From positions 101,794-165,793 of the forward strand of contig JBNRMJ010000020.1 of assembly GCA_050309435.1 (NCBI GenBank): 64,000 nucleotides of DNA, read 5' to 3'. Position numbers and translations under genes: made by a program. Each line of letters opens with the position of its first letter. The stretch's first letter is position 1. The notes beneath the pieces were generated by a model. That model did not search any database and was not told the origin of the DNA. It worked only from the letters and a program-made list of their open reading frames with translations. Origin of the DNA: CAYXVJ01 sp050309435. GTDB lineage: Bacteria > Bacillota > Clostridia > Saccharofermentanales > Fastidiosipilaceae. Shown here one piece after another: positions 1 to 9,923 of the stretch.

Positions 1-516
1 GATGACGAGGGCATGCCCACGCAGAAAAATCAGCTGATTAAGGATGGGATTTTAACATCTTATCTCATCGACAAGATCGGAAGTCGCAGAATGGGCCTGC
101 CGGCAACCGGATCGGGACGTCGTCAAAGCTACGAATATGCTCCGACCTCTCGTATGACGAACACGTATATTGAAAGCGGTTCGGACGATAACGAGGAAAT
201 GATCGCTTCGATGGAAGAAGGGCTTTATGCCAAAGCGCTGGGCGGCGGATCGGTCAATCCGCTCACCGGCCGTTTTAACTTCAATGTCCGCGAAGGCTAT
301 TGGGTCAAGAACGGTAAAATCGTGACAGCGGTTCGAGGTGCGACTTTGATCGGAAAAGGCTCCGATATTCTGACGCGAATAGATCGTGTCGGTCCAAATC
401 CGACGCTGGCCGAAGGTATGTGCGGCTCGTCATCCGGCAGTTTGCCTGTTACGGTCGGCCAACCGCGTATCCGCGTTTCCGAACTGACTATCGGTGGAAA
501 AGGAGAGAAGATCTGA
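1..516 (+). CDS. tldD: TldD metalloprotease subunit, C-terminal part (5' end outside window)
   Basis: The reading frame is open from base 1, so this is the last 171 residues of a gene that begins upstream. TldD and TldE form a heteromeric metalloprotease that degrades unfolded peptides and in some species processes peptide antibiotics; TldD carries the catalytic HExxxH motif, which would lie upstream and cannot be checked here. The visible part has the family-typical C-terminal run: a glycine- and arginine-rich segment (GLPATGSGRRQSYEYAP), the TNTYIESG stretch, and the ALGGGSVNPLTGRFNFNVREGYWVKNG block that resembles its partner's C-terminus. Its stop codon overlaps the tldE start (TGATG). 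High confidence in the family. Confidence 0.9.
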   Translation, partial: DDEGMPTQKNQLIKDGILTSYLIDKIGSRRMGLPATGSGRRQSYEYAPTSRMTNTYIESGSDDNEEMIASMEEGLYAKALGGGSVNPLTGRFNFNVREGYWVKNGKIVTAVRGATLIGKGSDILTRIDRVGPNPTLAEGMCGSSSGSLPVTVGQPRIRVSELTIGGKGEKI

Positions 517-1826
517 TGAACATAAGTGCATTTCGCCAAGCCATTTTTACCGAGGCTGAGAAACAAGGCGCAACGTTCGCCGAGCTTGCATATAACGAAA
601 ACGAGAGTTTTTCGGTTCAGGTACAGAATCACGAAATCGACGAATACGAAGCTTCATCAACTTCTCGTGTAAGTCTTCGCGTACTCTATAACGGTAAGGA
701 AGGCATTGCCTATACCGAAGTATTGGACGATGCGGATCAACTCGTGGCCAGAGCCATCGATAACGCCCGTGTGATCGAAGATAAGGACGAGCATCCCGTT
801 CAAGGTCCTCAAGTATATCGGGAAATCTCTGTGCCCAAAGACCCGTTAAGATATTTGTCCGAAAGCGACAAAATCGATTTGGCTTTTAAACTGGAAGAAG
901 CAGCTCTCAAGGAAAGCGACGTAGTCCGTACGCATGCTGCTGCAGTCAGCAGCTCGAAATCGTATTCTATCCTCCTTAACAGTCTGGGACTCGAAGCCGA
1001 ACGCCATAGTGAAGGCTCGACCGTGATGCTCGCACCAATACTGCAACAGGGCGAGGAACTACAAGATGCTTATGCCTTTCGCTGGGACGATACGGCAACA
1101 GAAATCGATTCTCTGGTCGAAGAAGCCGTCGCCAAAGCCCGTAAACGTTTTGGCGGTTCGCCGGTACCTGCCGGAAGTTATGACATCATTCTGAATAAAG
1201 AAGCGGCTCGCAGCTTGCTTGCCGGATTCTGGAGTATATTCAGCGCAGAGCAAAGTCAGAAGAACTTGTCTTTTCTGACAGGCCTGGAAGAAGAAGCGAT
1301 TGCCTCGGAAAATGTCACCCTCGTTTCAGACCCTTACCTGGAGACCAATCCCATCGCTTATGACGGCGAAGGCAGCCCGACAGAAGCGCTTGTCGTCATT
1401 GAGAAAGGCGTTTTCAAAACATTTCTTCATAACTTGAAGACAGCCAAGAAAGCCAAGCGTAAAACTACGGGACATTCTTCTGCTCTCGGTTCGGGTATCA
1501 GTCCCGGAAACTTATACATCAAAGCGGGCGATACCGCTGCGAAGCGGCTTCAGGAAGTCCTGGGTAACGGTCTGTTAATCGAAGGTATCAGCGGCTTGCA
1601 TGCCGGACTGAATACCGTCAGCGGAGACTTCTCGCTCCTGGCTGAAGGCCAGTTGATCGAGGATGGAAAAATAGTTAGACCTGTTCAGGAGATTACCATA
1701 GCCGGTAACTACAAAAACTTTCTGAAGCAAATTACTCATGTCGGCGACGACTTGTATTTTGGCGGCCGCGGAGGGATCGGATCCCCGAGTCTAATTGTCA
1801 CGAACGTAAAGGTAGGCGGTCGTTAA
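516..1826 (+). CDS. tldE: TldE/PmbA, partner subunit of the TldD metalloprotease
   Basis: A 436-residue protein of the PmbA/TldA family, the non-catalytic partner of TldD. I chose the ATG at 516 because an AGGAGAG ribosome site lies at 501-507 and the ATG overlaps the tldD stop codon, the usual coupling for this pair; the frame is open further upstream but that part lies over tldD. Family features are the N-terminal region with YTEVLDDADQLVARAIDNAR and the C-terminal GNLYIKAGD, GLHAGLNTVSGDFSLLAEG and GGRGGIGSPSLIVTNVKVGG segments. Its own stop overlaps the rnc start by one base (TAATG), so tldD-tldE-rnc are probably translated from one transcript. Confidence 0.92.
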   Translation: MNISAFRQAIFTEAEKQGATFAELAYNENESFSVQVQNHEIDEYEASSTSRVSLRVLYNGKEGIAYTEVLDDADQLVARAIDNARVIEDKDEHPVQGPQVYREISVPKDPLRYLSESDKIDLAFKLEEAALKESDVVRTHAAAVSSSKSYSILLNSLGLEAERHSEGSTVMLAPILQQGEELQDAYAFRWDDTATEIDSLVEEAVAKARKRFGGSPVPAGSYDIILNKEAARSLLAGFWSIFSAEQSQKNLSFLTGLEEEAIASENVTLVSDPYLETNPIAYDGEGSPTEALVVIEKGVFKTFLHNLKTAKKAKRKTTGHSSALGSGISPGNLYIKAGDTAAKRLQEVLGNGLLIEGISGLHAGLNTVSGDFSLLAEGQLIEDGKIVRPVQEITIAGNYKNFLKQITHVGDDLYFGGRGGIGSPSLIVTNVKVGGR

Positions 1827-2536
1827 TGAGTGAGAATCAGTTTTACGAACTGGAATCCAAGCTGGGTTACCGTTTCAAGGAACAACGTTACCTAGAAGAA
1901 GCTTTAACTCATCGAAGCTATCGTTTCGAGCATCAGGATAAACAACAGGTTGATAACGAGCGCCTGGAATTCGTTGGGGATGCGATTTTGGGTCTTTGTG
2001 CTGCCGATTATCTTTTTTCTATGCCCGGACAATATCCGGAAGGCGAAATGTCCAAGATCCGGGCAGCCGTTGTTTGCGAACCGACCCTCGGCGATGTGGC
2101 CAGGAGCCTGAATCTGGGTTCGTATCTGAGACTGGGCAGGGGTGAGGAAAAAAGCGGCGGAAGCGACAAGGATTCCAATTTGTCCAACGCGATGGAAGCC
2201 GTATTCGCCGCAGTTTATCTTGATGGTGGATTCGAGGCGGCCAAAGCTGTTATACTGACAATTCTGATGCCCTTTTTCGATTTGGCATTGTCCGGTCATT
2301 TGCTTAAAGACTATAAGACGAGTTTACTGGAATTGGCCCAGGCCTTACCGGAACTGCCTCCGCTTGAGTTCGTCATTACAGGTGAAAGCGGTCCCGTGCA
2401 CGACCGCTTGTTTACAGCCGAAGTACGTCTTGAAGGTCAGGTTTTGGGCACAGGAGAAGGGAAAAGTAAGAAACAAGCAGAACAACAGGCAGCGAAAGCG
2501 GCTCTGGCAAAAATCAGGGCTGATTTTGCGAGGTAA
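1826..2536 (+). CDS. rnc: Ribonuclease III
   Basis: A 236-residue double-strand-specific endoribonuclease that processes rRNA precursors and structured mRNAs. The N-terminal catalytic domain holds the signature ERLEFVGDAILGL (about residues 45-57) with the metal-binding acidic residues, and a second acidic site at NAMEAVFAAVYLDGG. The C-terminal third (from about residue 160) is a dsRNA-binding domain ending in GEGKSKKQAEQQAAKAAL. The start overlaps the tldE stop, and smc begins two bases after its stop. The rnc-smc-ftsY order is classical for Firmicutes. Confidence 0.96.
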   Translation: MSENQFYELESKLGYRFKEQRYLEEALTHRSYRFEHQDKQQVDNERLEFVGDAILGLCAADYLFSMPGQYPEGEMSKIRAAVVCEPTLGDVARSLNLGSYLRLGRGEEKSGGSDKDSNLSNAMEAVFAAVYLDGGFEAAKAVILTILMPFFDLALSGHLLKDYKTSLLELAQALPELPPLEFVITGESGPVHDRLFTAEVRLEGQVLGTGEGKSKKQAEQQAAKAALAKIRADFAR

Positions 2537-2538
2537 AC

Positions 2539-5500
2539 ATGCGTTTAATTTCACTAGTCATACAAGGATTCAAATCTTTTCCCGAGCGTACGCTTCTTGA
2601 GTTTCACGAAGGCGTGACTGCGATTGTCGGGCCTAACGGTAGCGGAAAATCCAACGTTACCGACGCCATTCGCTGGGTTCTTGGCGAGCAGTCTGTTAAA
2701 ACGCTACGCGGCGATTCGATGCAAGATATCATTTTCTCGGGAACCTCTTCTCGTCGTTCGATGTCCTTTGCCGAAGTAACGATGAATATCGATAACAGCG
2801 ACGGTCTTCTGAAGATCGATTTTGCCGAAGTTTCAATAACCCGCAGACTATATCGTTCGGGCGAGAGCGAGTATCTGATTAATCAGCAGCCGGTTCGATT
2901 GAAAGATATTAACAATCTCTTTATGGATACGGGTCTCGGAAAAGACAGCTACTCGATCATCGGTCAGGGTAAAGTCGATGAGATTTTATCCACCAAGTCC
3001 GAAGACAGACGGCGTGTATTCGAAGAAGCCGCCGGTATTCAGAAATATAAAACCAGACGAAACGATGCAGCCAGACGTCTCGAACATACCGAGGCAAACT
3101 TGACGCGCGTCAACGATATTCTGGCAGAGCTGGAAGGTCAGCTCGAACCGTTACGCAAGCAGTCCGAGACAGCCAAACGTTATTTGAATCTGCATAGTGA
3201 ACTGCGAGAGCTGGATATAGCGCTCCTGAGTCACCAGATTCAAACAGCCAAAGAAAAACAAGAAGAGCTTGATGCCGATCTGAGCTTAACCCGCGCGGAT
3301 TTGTCAGACAGCCAGAAGAAACAGGAGCAACTTGATCTAGAGCAGCTTTCGGCTCGCGAAAGACTGGCGTTTTTGTCGGAAAGATTAAGGGAATTACGCG
3401 AGGAACGTAATCGTCTGACTGCCGAAGAAACACTGAGCAAACAAGAAGAAACAAGACTTTTGGAACGACGTCGGCAGCTGGAGCGTCGTTTGGGCGAACA
3501 AGGCGAATCGGCAGAACAAATCGATCTTCATTTAAAGACATTAGAAGCGGATTTAAAGTCCCGCGAATCTCAACTTCTGGATATTGAGGCACAAGTGGAC
3601 GAGGCTCGCCAGACCTTCGACCATTTGAGACATGCGCTGCGAGAACGTCAGGAAACGGTTCGAGAGATCGAATCTAGACTCGAGGCGCTCGAACGCGAGC
3701 AACAGCTTCAAACAGCAGAGAAAATCAGACTTCAGGGTCTGAAACTGCGACAGGAGAACGAGGCTGAACTGCTTCGTACTCAAGAAGAAGATCTGCGTCG
3801 GGAAATAATGGAACTCGATCGTCAGAAAGACGATATCGAAACACGCCTGTCGACATGCCGGGAGATGCTGAATTCTCTGCGCCGCGACGACGAAAGACTG
3901 GCTGAAGAAAGCCGTTTGATTAATGAACGCATCGCAGCTCAGCGAAATAAACTGAAGGAATCGGAAGCAGGCGGACAGGCTCTGGCTCAGGATATTCGCA
4001 ACAAGAGCTATCGCCTCGATACATTGCGGGAGTTGGAACGCAGCATGGAGGGTTATGCCGAACCGGTACGGAATATTTTACGTCGTGCCGAAGGCGATGC
4101 ATCACTTCGTTCTTCCGTCCGCGGTGCCCTGGGTTCCTTATTGAAAGTGGAAGCCACGTATGAGATGGCAATCGAGATCGCTCTGGGCGCGAGCGTCCAG
4201 AATATCGTGGTGGATACAGCCCGTGCTGCCGGCAATATGATCGATCTGTTAAAACGAGAGCGCCTGGGTCGGGCCACATTTTTACCGATTGATACGATTC
4301 AAGCGAGATATTTAGCCGAGCATGAGTTAAGGGAACTGGAAAACCTTCGCCGCAGAGGCTATATCGGAATTGCGTCCGATCTGGTCACTTACCCGGACGA
4401 GCTGGGCGGCATTATCAAGAATCTTCTGGGTCGTATTGTCATCGTCGATAATCTTGATAACGCACTGCTCATCGCCAGACAATTTCGTCAGAGCTTTCGG
4501 ATCGTAACCCTCGAAGGCGACGTGATGAATCCGGGCGGTTCGATGACCGGCGGTTACAATAAAAAGAAGAGTTCGGGCTTACTTGGACGCGGACGCGAGA
4601 TTACGCGTTTGGAACAGGAAATTAACGAACTTTACCGTTTGCATAAGAGCGCTGAAGGCAATATAAGAACTCTGGAGTCCGAACTTCGGGATATCATCCG
4701 CGAGCAGGAAAAACTGCAGACTAGAGGCATGGAAATGGCTCAGTTAAAATCGCGTGAAGAAGCCCGCGAATCGGCTCTGCTCGAACAAGAAGCCAGCCTT
4801 ATTCTACGACGCAAGCAAAAGATCGAACAAGCAGGAGAACTGGAAGCCAGAGCCCTGCGCACGGAAAGCGGCAGCAGTCAGATTGATCTTCTGATAGAAG
4901 AGCTGGCTATTAAAGCAAAAGACATTTCAGAGGAACTATTACGCTGCGAAGCAGAACTGACAAAGCACAGCAATTTGCAGAGCGAGGCCAGAGACGAACT
5001 GGCCGAAGCGGATCTGAACCGTACGAGGCTAGAAGAAAGCTTTAGATCCGCCGGAGAAGTTTTAAACCATATCAGACGAGAATACGAAGGTCGCGAAAGA
5101 GAAGCCAAAGATGCCGCGATGCTTCGCGAACGAGCCGGTATCGAAATTTGTGATTTAGAGAAGCAAATCGAGGAGATCGGCATACAAGTCAAAATGGCAA
5201 AAGAAGCAATCGCCAACCAAGACAAAATGATCGAAGAGGCCGAACGTTCCAGACAGGAGCAGGATAGCTCGATTAATCGCTTGTATAAGGAAATAAGAGA
5301 GCAAAGCGAGACCAGCATGGCGCTGCAAACGCAAGTCGAACGTCTCGAGGTGCGAGCCGATAAACTCATACAGGATCAAGACGAAGCTCGCAGCCGACTA
5401 TGGGAAGAATATGAGCTGACATCCCTGATGCTGCAGAAGAACGATTCTGAAGCAGAGGAAGAAGGCGATGATTTCGATCCTGCCGCGACAGCCAAAGAAA

Positions 5501-6129
5501 TTGCCTCGCTTCGAGCTAAGATCCGTTCCCTGGGACCCGTCAATGTCGAAGCGATCGAAGATTACGAAAAGGTCGGCGAGCGTTATCATTTCCTCTGTGC
5601 TCAAAGAGACGATATCGCCGAAGCCAGAGAGCAACTTAATAAAGTGATAAACGAGCTGGTTTCTGCGATGCGCGATCAATTCCAAACCAACTTCGAGCTG
5701 ATCCGCGAGTATTTCAGAGAAACTTTCCGCGAACTTTTCGGAGGCGGCGAGGCGGATATCACGCTGGAAGAAGGAGCGGACATCCTGGAAGGAAGTATTG
5801 AAATCAAGGCATCTCCGCCCGGTAAAAAACTGCAGAATATGCTGCTTTTGTCAGGCGGCGAACGCTCGCTTACTGCCATCGCGTTGCTCTTTGCCATTTT
5901 AAAACTGCGTCCCACACCGTTTTGTGTTCTCGACGAGATCGAAGCCGCTCTCGATGATGTAAATACGCTTCGTTTCACGGACTACATTCGCAGTTATAAG
6001 GAAAAGTCTCAGTTTATCATGGTCACTCACCGTAAAGGCACGATGGAATCGGCTGATATGATTTATGGTGTAACGATGCAGGAAAAAGGTGTGTCCAAGG
6101 TCTTATCCATGGTTCTCAGCGACGCCTGA
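2539..6129 (+). CDS. smc: Chromosome segregation ATPase SMC
   Basis: A full-length 1196-residue SMC, the core of bacterial condensin with ScpA and ScpB, which compacts and segregates the nucleoid. The N-terminal Walker A is GPNGSGKSNV at residues 31-40, followed by long coiled coils, a central hinge (about 520-680, including GGSMTGG), a return coiled coil, and the C-terminal head with the ABC signature LLSGGERSLTAIALLFAIL and Walker B region FCVLDEIEAALDD. The start lies two bases after rnc, and its ribosome site (GAGG) is inside the end of rnc. No scpA or scpB is in the window. Confidence 0.97.
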   Translation: MRLISLVIQGFKSFPERTLLEFHEGVTAIVGPNGSGKSNVTDAIRWVLGEQSVKTLRGDSMQDIIFSGTSSRRSMSFAEVTMNIDNSDGLLKIDFAEVSITRRLYRSGESEYLINQQPVRLKDINNLFMDTGLGKDSYSIIGQGKVDEILSTKSEDRRRVFEEAAGIQKYKTRRNDAARRLEHTEANLTRVNDILAELEGQLEPLRKQSETAKRYLNLHSELRELDIALLSHQIQTAKEKQEELDADLSLTRADLSDSQKKQEQLDLEQLSARERLAFLSERLRELREERNRLTAEETLSKQEETRLLERRRQLERRLGEQGESAEQIDLHLKTLEADLKSRESQLLDIEAQVDEARQTFDHLRHALRERQETVREIESRLEALEREQQLQTAEKIRLQGLKLRQENEAELLRTQEEDLRREIMELDRQKDDIETRLSTCREMLNSLRRDDERLAEESRLINERIAAQRNKLKESEAGGQALAQDIRNKSYRLDTLRELERSMEGYAEPVRNILRRAEGDASLRSSVRGALGSLLKVEATYEMAIEIALGASVQNIVVDTARAAGNMIDLLKRERLGRATFLPIDTIQARYLAEHELRELENLRRRGYIGIASDLVTYPDELGGIIKNLLGRIVIVDNLDNALLIARQFRQSFRIVTLEGDVMNPGGSMTGGYNKKKSSGLLGRGREITRLEQEINELYRLHKSAEGNIRTLESELRDIIREQEKLQTRGMEMAQLKSREEARESALLEQEASLILRRKQKIEQAGELEARALRTESGSSQIDLLIEELAIKAKDISEELLRCEAELTKHSNLQSEARDELAEADLNRTRLEESFRSAGEVLNHIRREYEGREREAKDAAMLRERAGIEICDLEKQIEEIGIQVKMAKEAIANQDKMIEEAERSRQEQDSSINRLYKEIREQSETSMALQTQVERLEVRADKLIQDQDEARSRLWEEYELTSLMLQKNDSEAEEEGDDFDPAATAKEIASLRAKIRSLGPVNVEAIEDYEKVGERYHFLCAQRDDIAEAREQLNKVINELVSAMRDQFQTNFELIREYFRETFRELFGGGEADITLEEGADILEGSIEIKASPPGKKLQNMLLLSGGERSLTAIALLFAILKLRPTPFCVLDEIEAALDDVNTLRFTDYIRSYKEKSQFIMVTHRKGTMESADMIYGVTMQEKGVSKVLSMVLSDA

Positions 6130-6163
6130 CAGTCTCGTTCACAGACAATAGAAAGGGATATAT

Positions 6164-7075
6164 ATGGGAATATTTGATAAATTTAAACAAGGCTTGCAAA
6201 AGACTCGTGATTTTATTGCAGGCGGTATGAAGCAAATCAGCCTGGCCAGCGGGCGCTTCGACGAAGAACAGCTCGACGAGCTTGAAATGATTCTCGTGCA
6301 GGCTGACATGGGAGCTGCTGCGACAGACGAGGTGATGGGTCGCTTAAGAGAAGAAATCCGTATAAGCCGCGATGATTCGGAAGCTCATGTCCGCTCGTAT
6401 TTGAAAGACGAGATTCTGCGCATTTTAGGTCCGAAAAGCGAACTGAAGCATATCGACGGAAAACTAAACATTATTATGATGGTCGGTGTCAACGGTACCG
6501 GTAAAACCACGACCGCCGGCAAGCTTGCGCTACGTTACAAACAAGCCGGCAAACGGGTCATCCTCGCCGCCGCCGATACTTTTCGTGCCGCGGCAATCGA
6601 GCAGCTCGCCGTTTGGGCCGATCGCACCGGCTGTGAGATGATCAAACACGAGATGGGCTCTGACCCCGCAGCTGTTGTTTTCGATGCCGTTCAGGCAGCC
6701 AAAGCCAGAAAAGCAGATGTCCTGATCGTCGATACCGCCGGTCGCCTGCACAATAAGAAAAATCTGATGGATGAGCTAGCTAAGATGCGCCGCATTATCG
6801 ACCGTGAAGCTGCGGATGCCACGATCGAAACTCTCCTGGTTATTGATGCAACATCGGGTCAAAATGCCATCATGCAGGCCCGGGTTTTTTCGGAAGTGGC
6901 CGATGTCACGGGACTGGCGATCACAAAACTTGACGGAAACGCAAAAGGCGGCGTGGCGATTGCAGTGGCCTACGAAAGCAAAACACCTATTTATCTGGCC
7001 GGTCTTGGCGAGCAAGCCGATGACTTGATGGATTTTGATCCCGAGGCATTCGCGGAATCGCTTTTACCCTCATAG
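6164..7075 (+). CDS. ftsY: Signal recognition particle receptor FtsY
   Basis: A 303-residue SRP receptor GTPase that docks the SRP-ribosome complex at the membrane. It is the short NG-type form without the long acidic A domain of enterobacteria. The N domain spans about residues 1-95. The G domain has G1 GVNGTGKTTTAGKL, the DTFRAAAIEQL motif, DTAGRLH (G3) and TKLDGNAKGG (G4). It ends the run from tldD to ftsY and faces dapL across a shared terminator. Its SRP partner ffh is about 46 kb away, whereas many Firmicutes keep the two close together. Confidence 0.96.
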   Translation: MGIFDKFKQGLQKTRDFIAGGMKQISLASGRFDEEQLDELEMILVQADMGAAATDEVMGRLREEIRISRDDSEAHVRSYLKDEILRILGPKSELKHIDGKLNIIMMVGVNGTGKTTTAGKLALRYKQAGKRVILAAADTFRAAAIEQLAVWADRTGCEMIKHEMGSDPAAVVFDAVQAAKARKADVLIVDTAGRLHNKKNLMDELAKMRRIIDREAADATIETLLVIDATSGQNAIMQARVFSEVADVTGLAITKLDGNAKGGVAIAVAYESKTPIYLAGLGEQADDLMDFDPEAFAESLLPS

Positions 7076-7120
7076 TTCCAAGTCAGCGGTCAAGATCAAT
7101 ACAAGATCAATAGTAGAGAT

Positions 7121-7153
7121 AACGGGTTATCACATGCTCTGTGACAACCCGTT
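7121..7153. terminator. Bidirectional terminator between ftsY and dapL
   Basis: The arms AACGGGTTATCACA (7121-7134) and TGTGACAACCCGTT (7140-7153) pair with one A-C mismatch around a 5-base loop. It sits between two convergent genes. The U-tract is short on both strands, so strength is uncertain. Confidence 0.75.
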
Positions 7154-7169
7154 TAATAATTAAAGTTCA

Positions 7170-8375
7170 TTAAACCAAAGTCTTAATTCGCCGTACGGCT
7201 TCCTGACAATCTTCGTAACTGCCGAATGCCGATAAACGGATATAACCTTCGCCGTAATCGCCAAACCCGCTTCCGGGCGTGGTCACAAGATAAAGATTTT
7301 CCAAAAGGTAATCAAAGTAGGACCAGGAAGTATGGCCTTCGGGCACCTTAAGCCAGACATACGGTGCATTCTCGCCGCCGGAGACATCAAGACCGGCTTC
7401 GCTAAGGCTGTCGCGAAGCAGTTTTGCATTACGCTTGTAATAGTCAATCAGATCCCGGCATTGACGGCGGCCTTCTTCCGTGTAAAGTGCGGCTGCGGCT
7501 CGCTGAACGGGATACGATACGCCGTTGAACTTCGTCGTCTGACGCCTGCTCCACAATCCGGACAGCGGTACGGGTTCTCTGCCTTCAACTTCGATCAGAA
7601 CTGTAGCGGGAACGACCGTGTAACCGCAGCGAACACCTGTAAAACCTGCCGTCTTCGAGAAACTTCTGATTTCCACCGCACAGCGCTCTGCGCCGGGGAT
7701 CTCATATATACTGCGAATGTTACCTTCGCTGACAAATGCTTCATATGCCCCGTCGTAAATCAATAACGCTTTATTGTCGAGACAGTAACGTACCCAGCTC
7801 TCCAGAAAATCGCGAGTGGCAATGGAGCCTGTCGGGTTGTTCGGCGAGCAGATATAAACCAGATCAAGCAGCGGCATCTCGCTTGTCGGCATAGGTAAAT
7901 AGTTGTTGCCGGCATGGGCGGGAAGCCGGTGCAGATGAGATTTTCGGCCCTCCATTATATTGGTATCGACATAGACGGGGTAAACAGGATCTGCCACGCC
8001 TACTTCAAGTTCTCTGCCGAGGATATCAAGGAAATTTCCCGTGTCGCTCTTAGCACCGTCACTGACGAAGATATCGGCCGCCGTTATGTGAATGCCACGA
8101 TCCTGATAGTCGCCTTTGGCGATGGCTTCGCGAAGCCAGGGATAGCCTTGTTCGGGACCGTAGCCGTGGAAGTGTTCCGTGGTCGCCAGATCTTCTGCAG
8201 CCGCAATCATGGCATCGACAGCAGTCCGGGGGATGGGCCGGGTGACATCGCCGATGCCCAAACGCAGTATTTTCATTTCTTTATGTGATTCCGAAAACGA
8301 GTTAACTTTACGGGCAATGTCCGTAAAGAGGTAAGAAGGCTCCAGTTCCAGGTAATGTTCATTAATCTTAATCAT
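7170..8375 (-). CDS. dapL: LL-diaminopimelate aminotransferase
   Basis: A 401-residue fold-type I PLP enzyme that converts tetrahydrodipicolinate to LL-diaminopimelate in one step, bypassing the acylated branches of lysine and peptidoglycan synthesis. Supporting features are the N-terminal block KILRLGIGDVTRPIP, the HFHGYGPEQGYPWLREAIA motif, VSDGAKSDTGN, CSPNNPTG, and the PLP lysine K241 in SFSKTAGFTGVRCG. The length is typical of DapL. It stands alone on the minus strand between two plus-strand operons. The aspartate-semialdehyde dehydrogenase of the same pathway is at 28.1-29.2 kb. Confidence 0.93.
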   Translation of the reverse strand: MIKINEHYLELEPSYLFTDIARKVNSFSESHKEMKILRLGIGDVTRPIPRTAVDAMIAAAEDLATTEHFHGYGPEQGYPWLREAIAKGDYQDRGIHITAADIFVSDGAKSDTGNFLDILGRELEVGVADPVYPVYVDTNIMEGRKSHLHRLPAHAGNNYLPMPTSEMPLLDLVYICSPNNPTGSIATRDFLESWVRYCLDNKALLIYDGAYEAFVSEGNIRSIYEIPGAERCAVEIRSFSKTAGFTGVRCGYTVVPATVLIEVEGREPVPLSGLWSRRQTTKFNGVSYPVQRAAAALYTEEGRRQCRDLIDYYKRNAKLLRDSLSEAGLDVSGGENAPYVWLKVPEGHTSWSYFDYLLENLYLVTTPGSGFGDYGEGYIRLSAFGSYEDCQEAVRRIKTLV

Positions 8376-8460
8376 GGTCGTCCTTTCGCGGCTATAAGTT
8401 TCTCCATATTTTACAGAAATACATCTCTGTTTTCCATATCATAGTAATTACGGGAAAGCA

Positions 8461-8469
8461 TGCTACAAT
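8461..8469 (+). promoter_or_regulatory. Extended -10 promoter for murT-gatD
   Basis: TGCTACAAT matches the extended -10 (TGn plus a -10 hexamer) with no clear -35. It lies 61 bases before the TTG start of murT, in the 154-bp divergent spacer with dapL. Confidence 0.55.
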
Positions 8470-8529
8470 TTCATTAATCAAGATGAATTTCCCTGACTCT
8501 ATCTTATATCAGTTCTAGGAGGAAATATA

Positions 8530-9921
8530 TTGAATCAGCTACGACATCATTTAGCGATCGGGCTGGGGCGCTCGACCGTTATGATCTTGCGGGCCCTGGG
8601 CCGCCAGGCATCGACACTGCCGGGTAAACTCTGCTTAAAATTCTCCCCGAACGCTCTGGCCGATCAGAGTGAAGGGCTGAATGTGATTTTAGTGACCGGG
8701 ACAAATGGCAAGACAACTACGACATCGGTACTGACCAGGCTTCTGGAGACCTCTTTACCCGAGGGAACACGTATACATACCAATGAATTCGGTGCGAATC
8801 TGGCCAGTGGCATGATGACCACTTTGCTTAAAGCCAAACGCGGGGACTACGCCGTTTTGGAATGCGATGAAGGTGCCTTCGCCAGATATGCCGGCAGTTT
8901 AAAGCCCCGAGCCGTTGTGCTAACGAATATTTTCCGTGACCAGCTGGACCGCTACGGCGAACTGGATACCGTCCTGAAGTATCTAAGGAAAGGCTCGGTC
9001 GATGCGGGAGCCTCCTGTAAGATCGTGCTCTGCGGCGATGATCCCAATGTTGCTTCTATTGCTCGGGACGCATCCGGAAAGGCCTACTTCTTCGGTGTCG
9101 ATTCGAGTGAATTGGATAATAGAAGCGATACGGCCAACCTTACCGATTCGGCCCACTGCCCGATTTGCGGTCAGACGCTGGACTACCGGGGACGCAGCAT
9201 GAGTCACCTGGGAGATTACCACTGCCCGGATTGCGATTACGGCCGTCCCTCGCTGAACTTGACCTTTAAACGCCTGAAGGAAGAAAAAAGTATTTCATTT
9301 CTAGCGAGACTTTCCGAACAAGAATCCGTTACGCTTGACAGTCCCTGGCCACTGGATGGTCTTTACAATGCATATAACGCAGCCGCCGCGGCATTGGCCG
9401 CGAAGCTTGTTTACGACGATTTCTCCGTCTCGGATCTTCGCAGCGGATTGGCACGCGTGAAACCGGCCTTCGGGCGTCTGGAACGCATTCCCTACGAAGG
9501 TAAAGAGGTTTGCTTCGTACTGGTGAAGAATCCCGCCGGTATCGAACAGGGGATACGTCTGGTCTGCGAGGCGGATGATGTCGCTTCGGTGATTTTCTTT
9601 CTGAATAACAGAATCAATGACGGTGTTGATGTGTCGTGGATCTGGGATGCACCTTTCGAAAACTTTAGCTTGCCTGACGTTCCACTCGGAGCATCCGGCG
9701 AGAGAGCCGGTGATATGGCTCTTCGTCTGGATTATGCCTATGGTCCGGAGAAGGCGATCAAGGTGGAACGAAATGCTACGGCACTGGTGAAGCAATTCCT
9801 GGACGCCTGTCCGCCCGGGAAGACTGTATACCTTTTACCCAATTATTCAGCCATGATGGACCTGCGAAAAGAACTCGCGGAGCATCTCGGCTACGATAAA
9901 ATAGTCGGTAAGGAGGCCTAA
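8530..9921 (+). CDS. murT: Lipid II isoglutaminyl synthase, MurT subunit
   Basis: A 463-residue Mur-ligase-like subunit. With GatD it amidates the alpha-carboxyl of D-glutamate in lipid II, a Gram-positive peptidoglycan modification. It starts at TTG, placed 6 bases after an AGGAGGAA ribosome site. The ATP-binding motif is TGTNGKTTTTSVL. A four-cysteine zinc ribbon (CPICGQTLDY, then CPDCDYGRP) lies near residues 215-240, characteristic of MurT. The C-terminal domain is DUF1727-like (VLVKNPAGIEQ, then LPNYSAMMDLRKEL near the end). gatD begins two bases after its stop. Confidence 0.93.
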   Translation: MNQLRHHLAIGLGRSTVMILRALGRQASTLPGKLCLKFSPNALADQSEGLNVILVTGTNGKTTTTSVLTRLLETSLPEGTRIHTNEFGANLASGMMTTLLKAKRGDYAVLECDEGAFARYAGSLKPRAVVLTNIFRDQLDRYGELDTVLKYLRKGSVDAGASCKIVLCGDDPNVASIARDASGKAYFFGVDSSELDNRSDTANLTDSAHCPICGQTLDYRGRSMSHLGDYHCPDCDYGRPSLNLTFKRLKEEKSISFLARLSEQESVTLDSPWPLDGLYNAYNAAAAALAAKLVYDDFSVSDLRSGLARVKPAFGRLERIPYEGKEVCFVLVKNPAGIEQGIRLVCEADDVASVIFFLNNRINDGVDVSWIWDAPFENFSLPDVPLGASGERAGDMALRLDYAYGPEKAIKVERNATALVKQFLDACPPGKTVYLLPNYSAMMDLRKELAEHLGYDKIVGKEA

Positions 9922-9923
9922 TC

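Noticed and set aside
7332..8288. Long plus-strand ORFs opposite dapL
   Set aside because: They are mirror frames of a well-recognised gene, as are the long plus-strand ORFs opposite the glycosidase, asd, pnp and glyA. None has family-like sequence.
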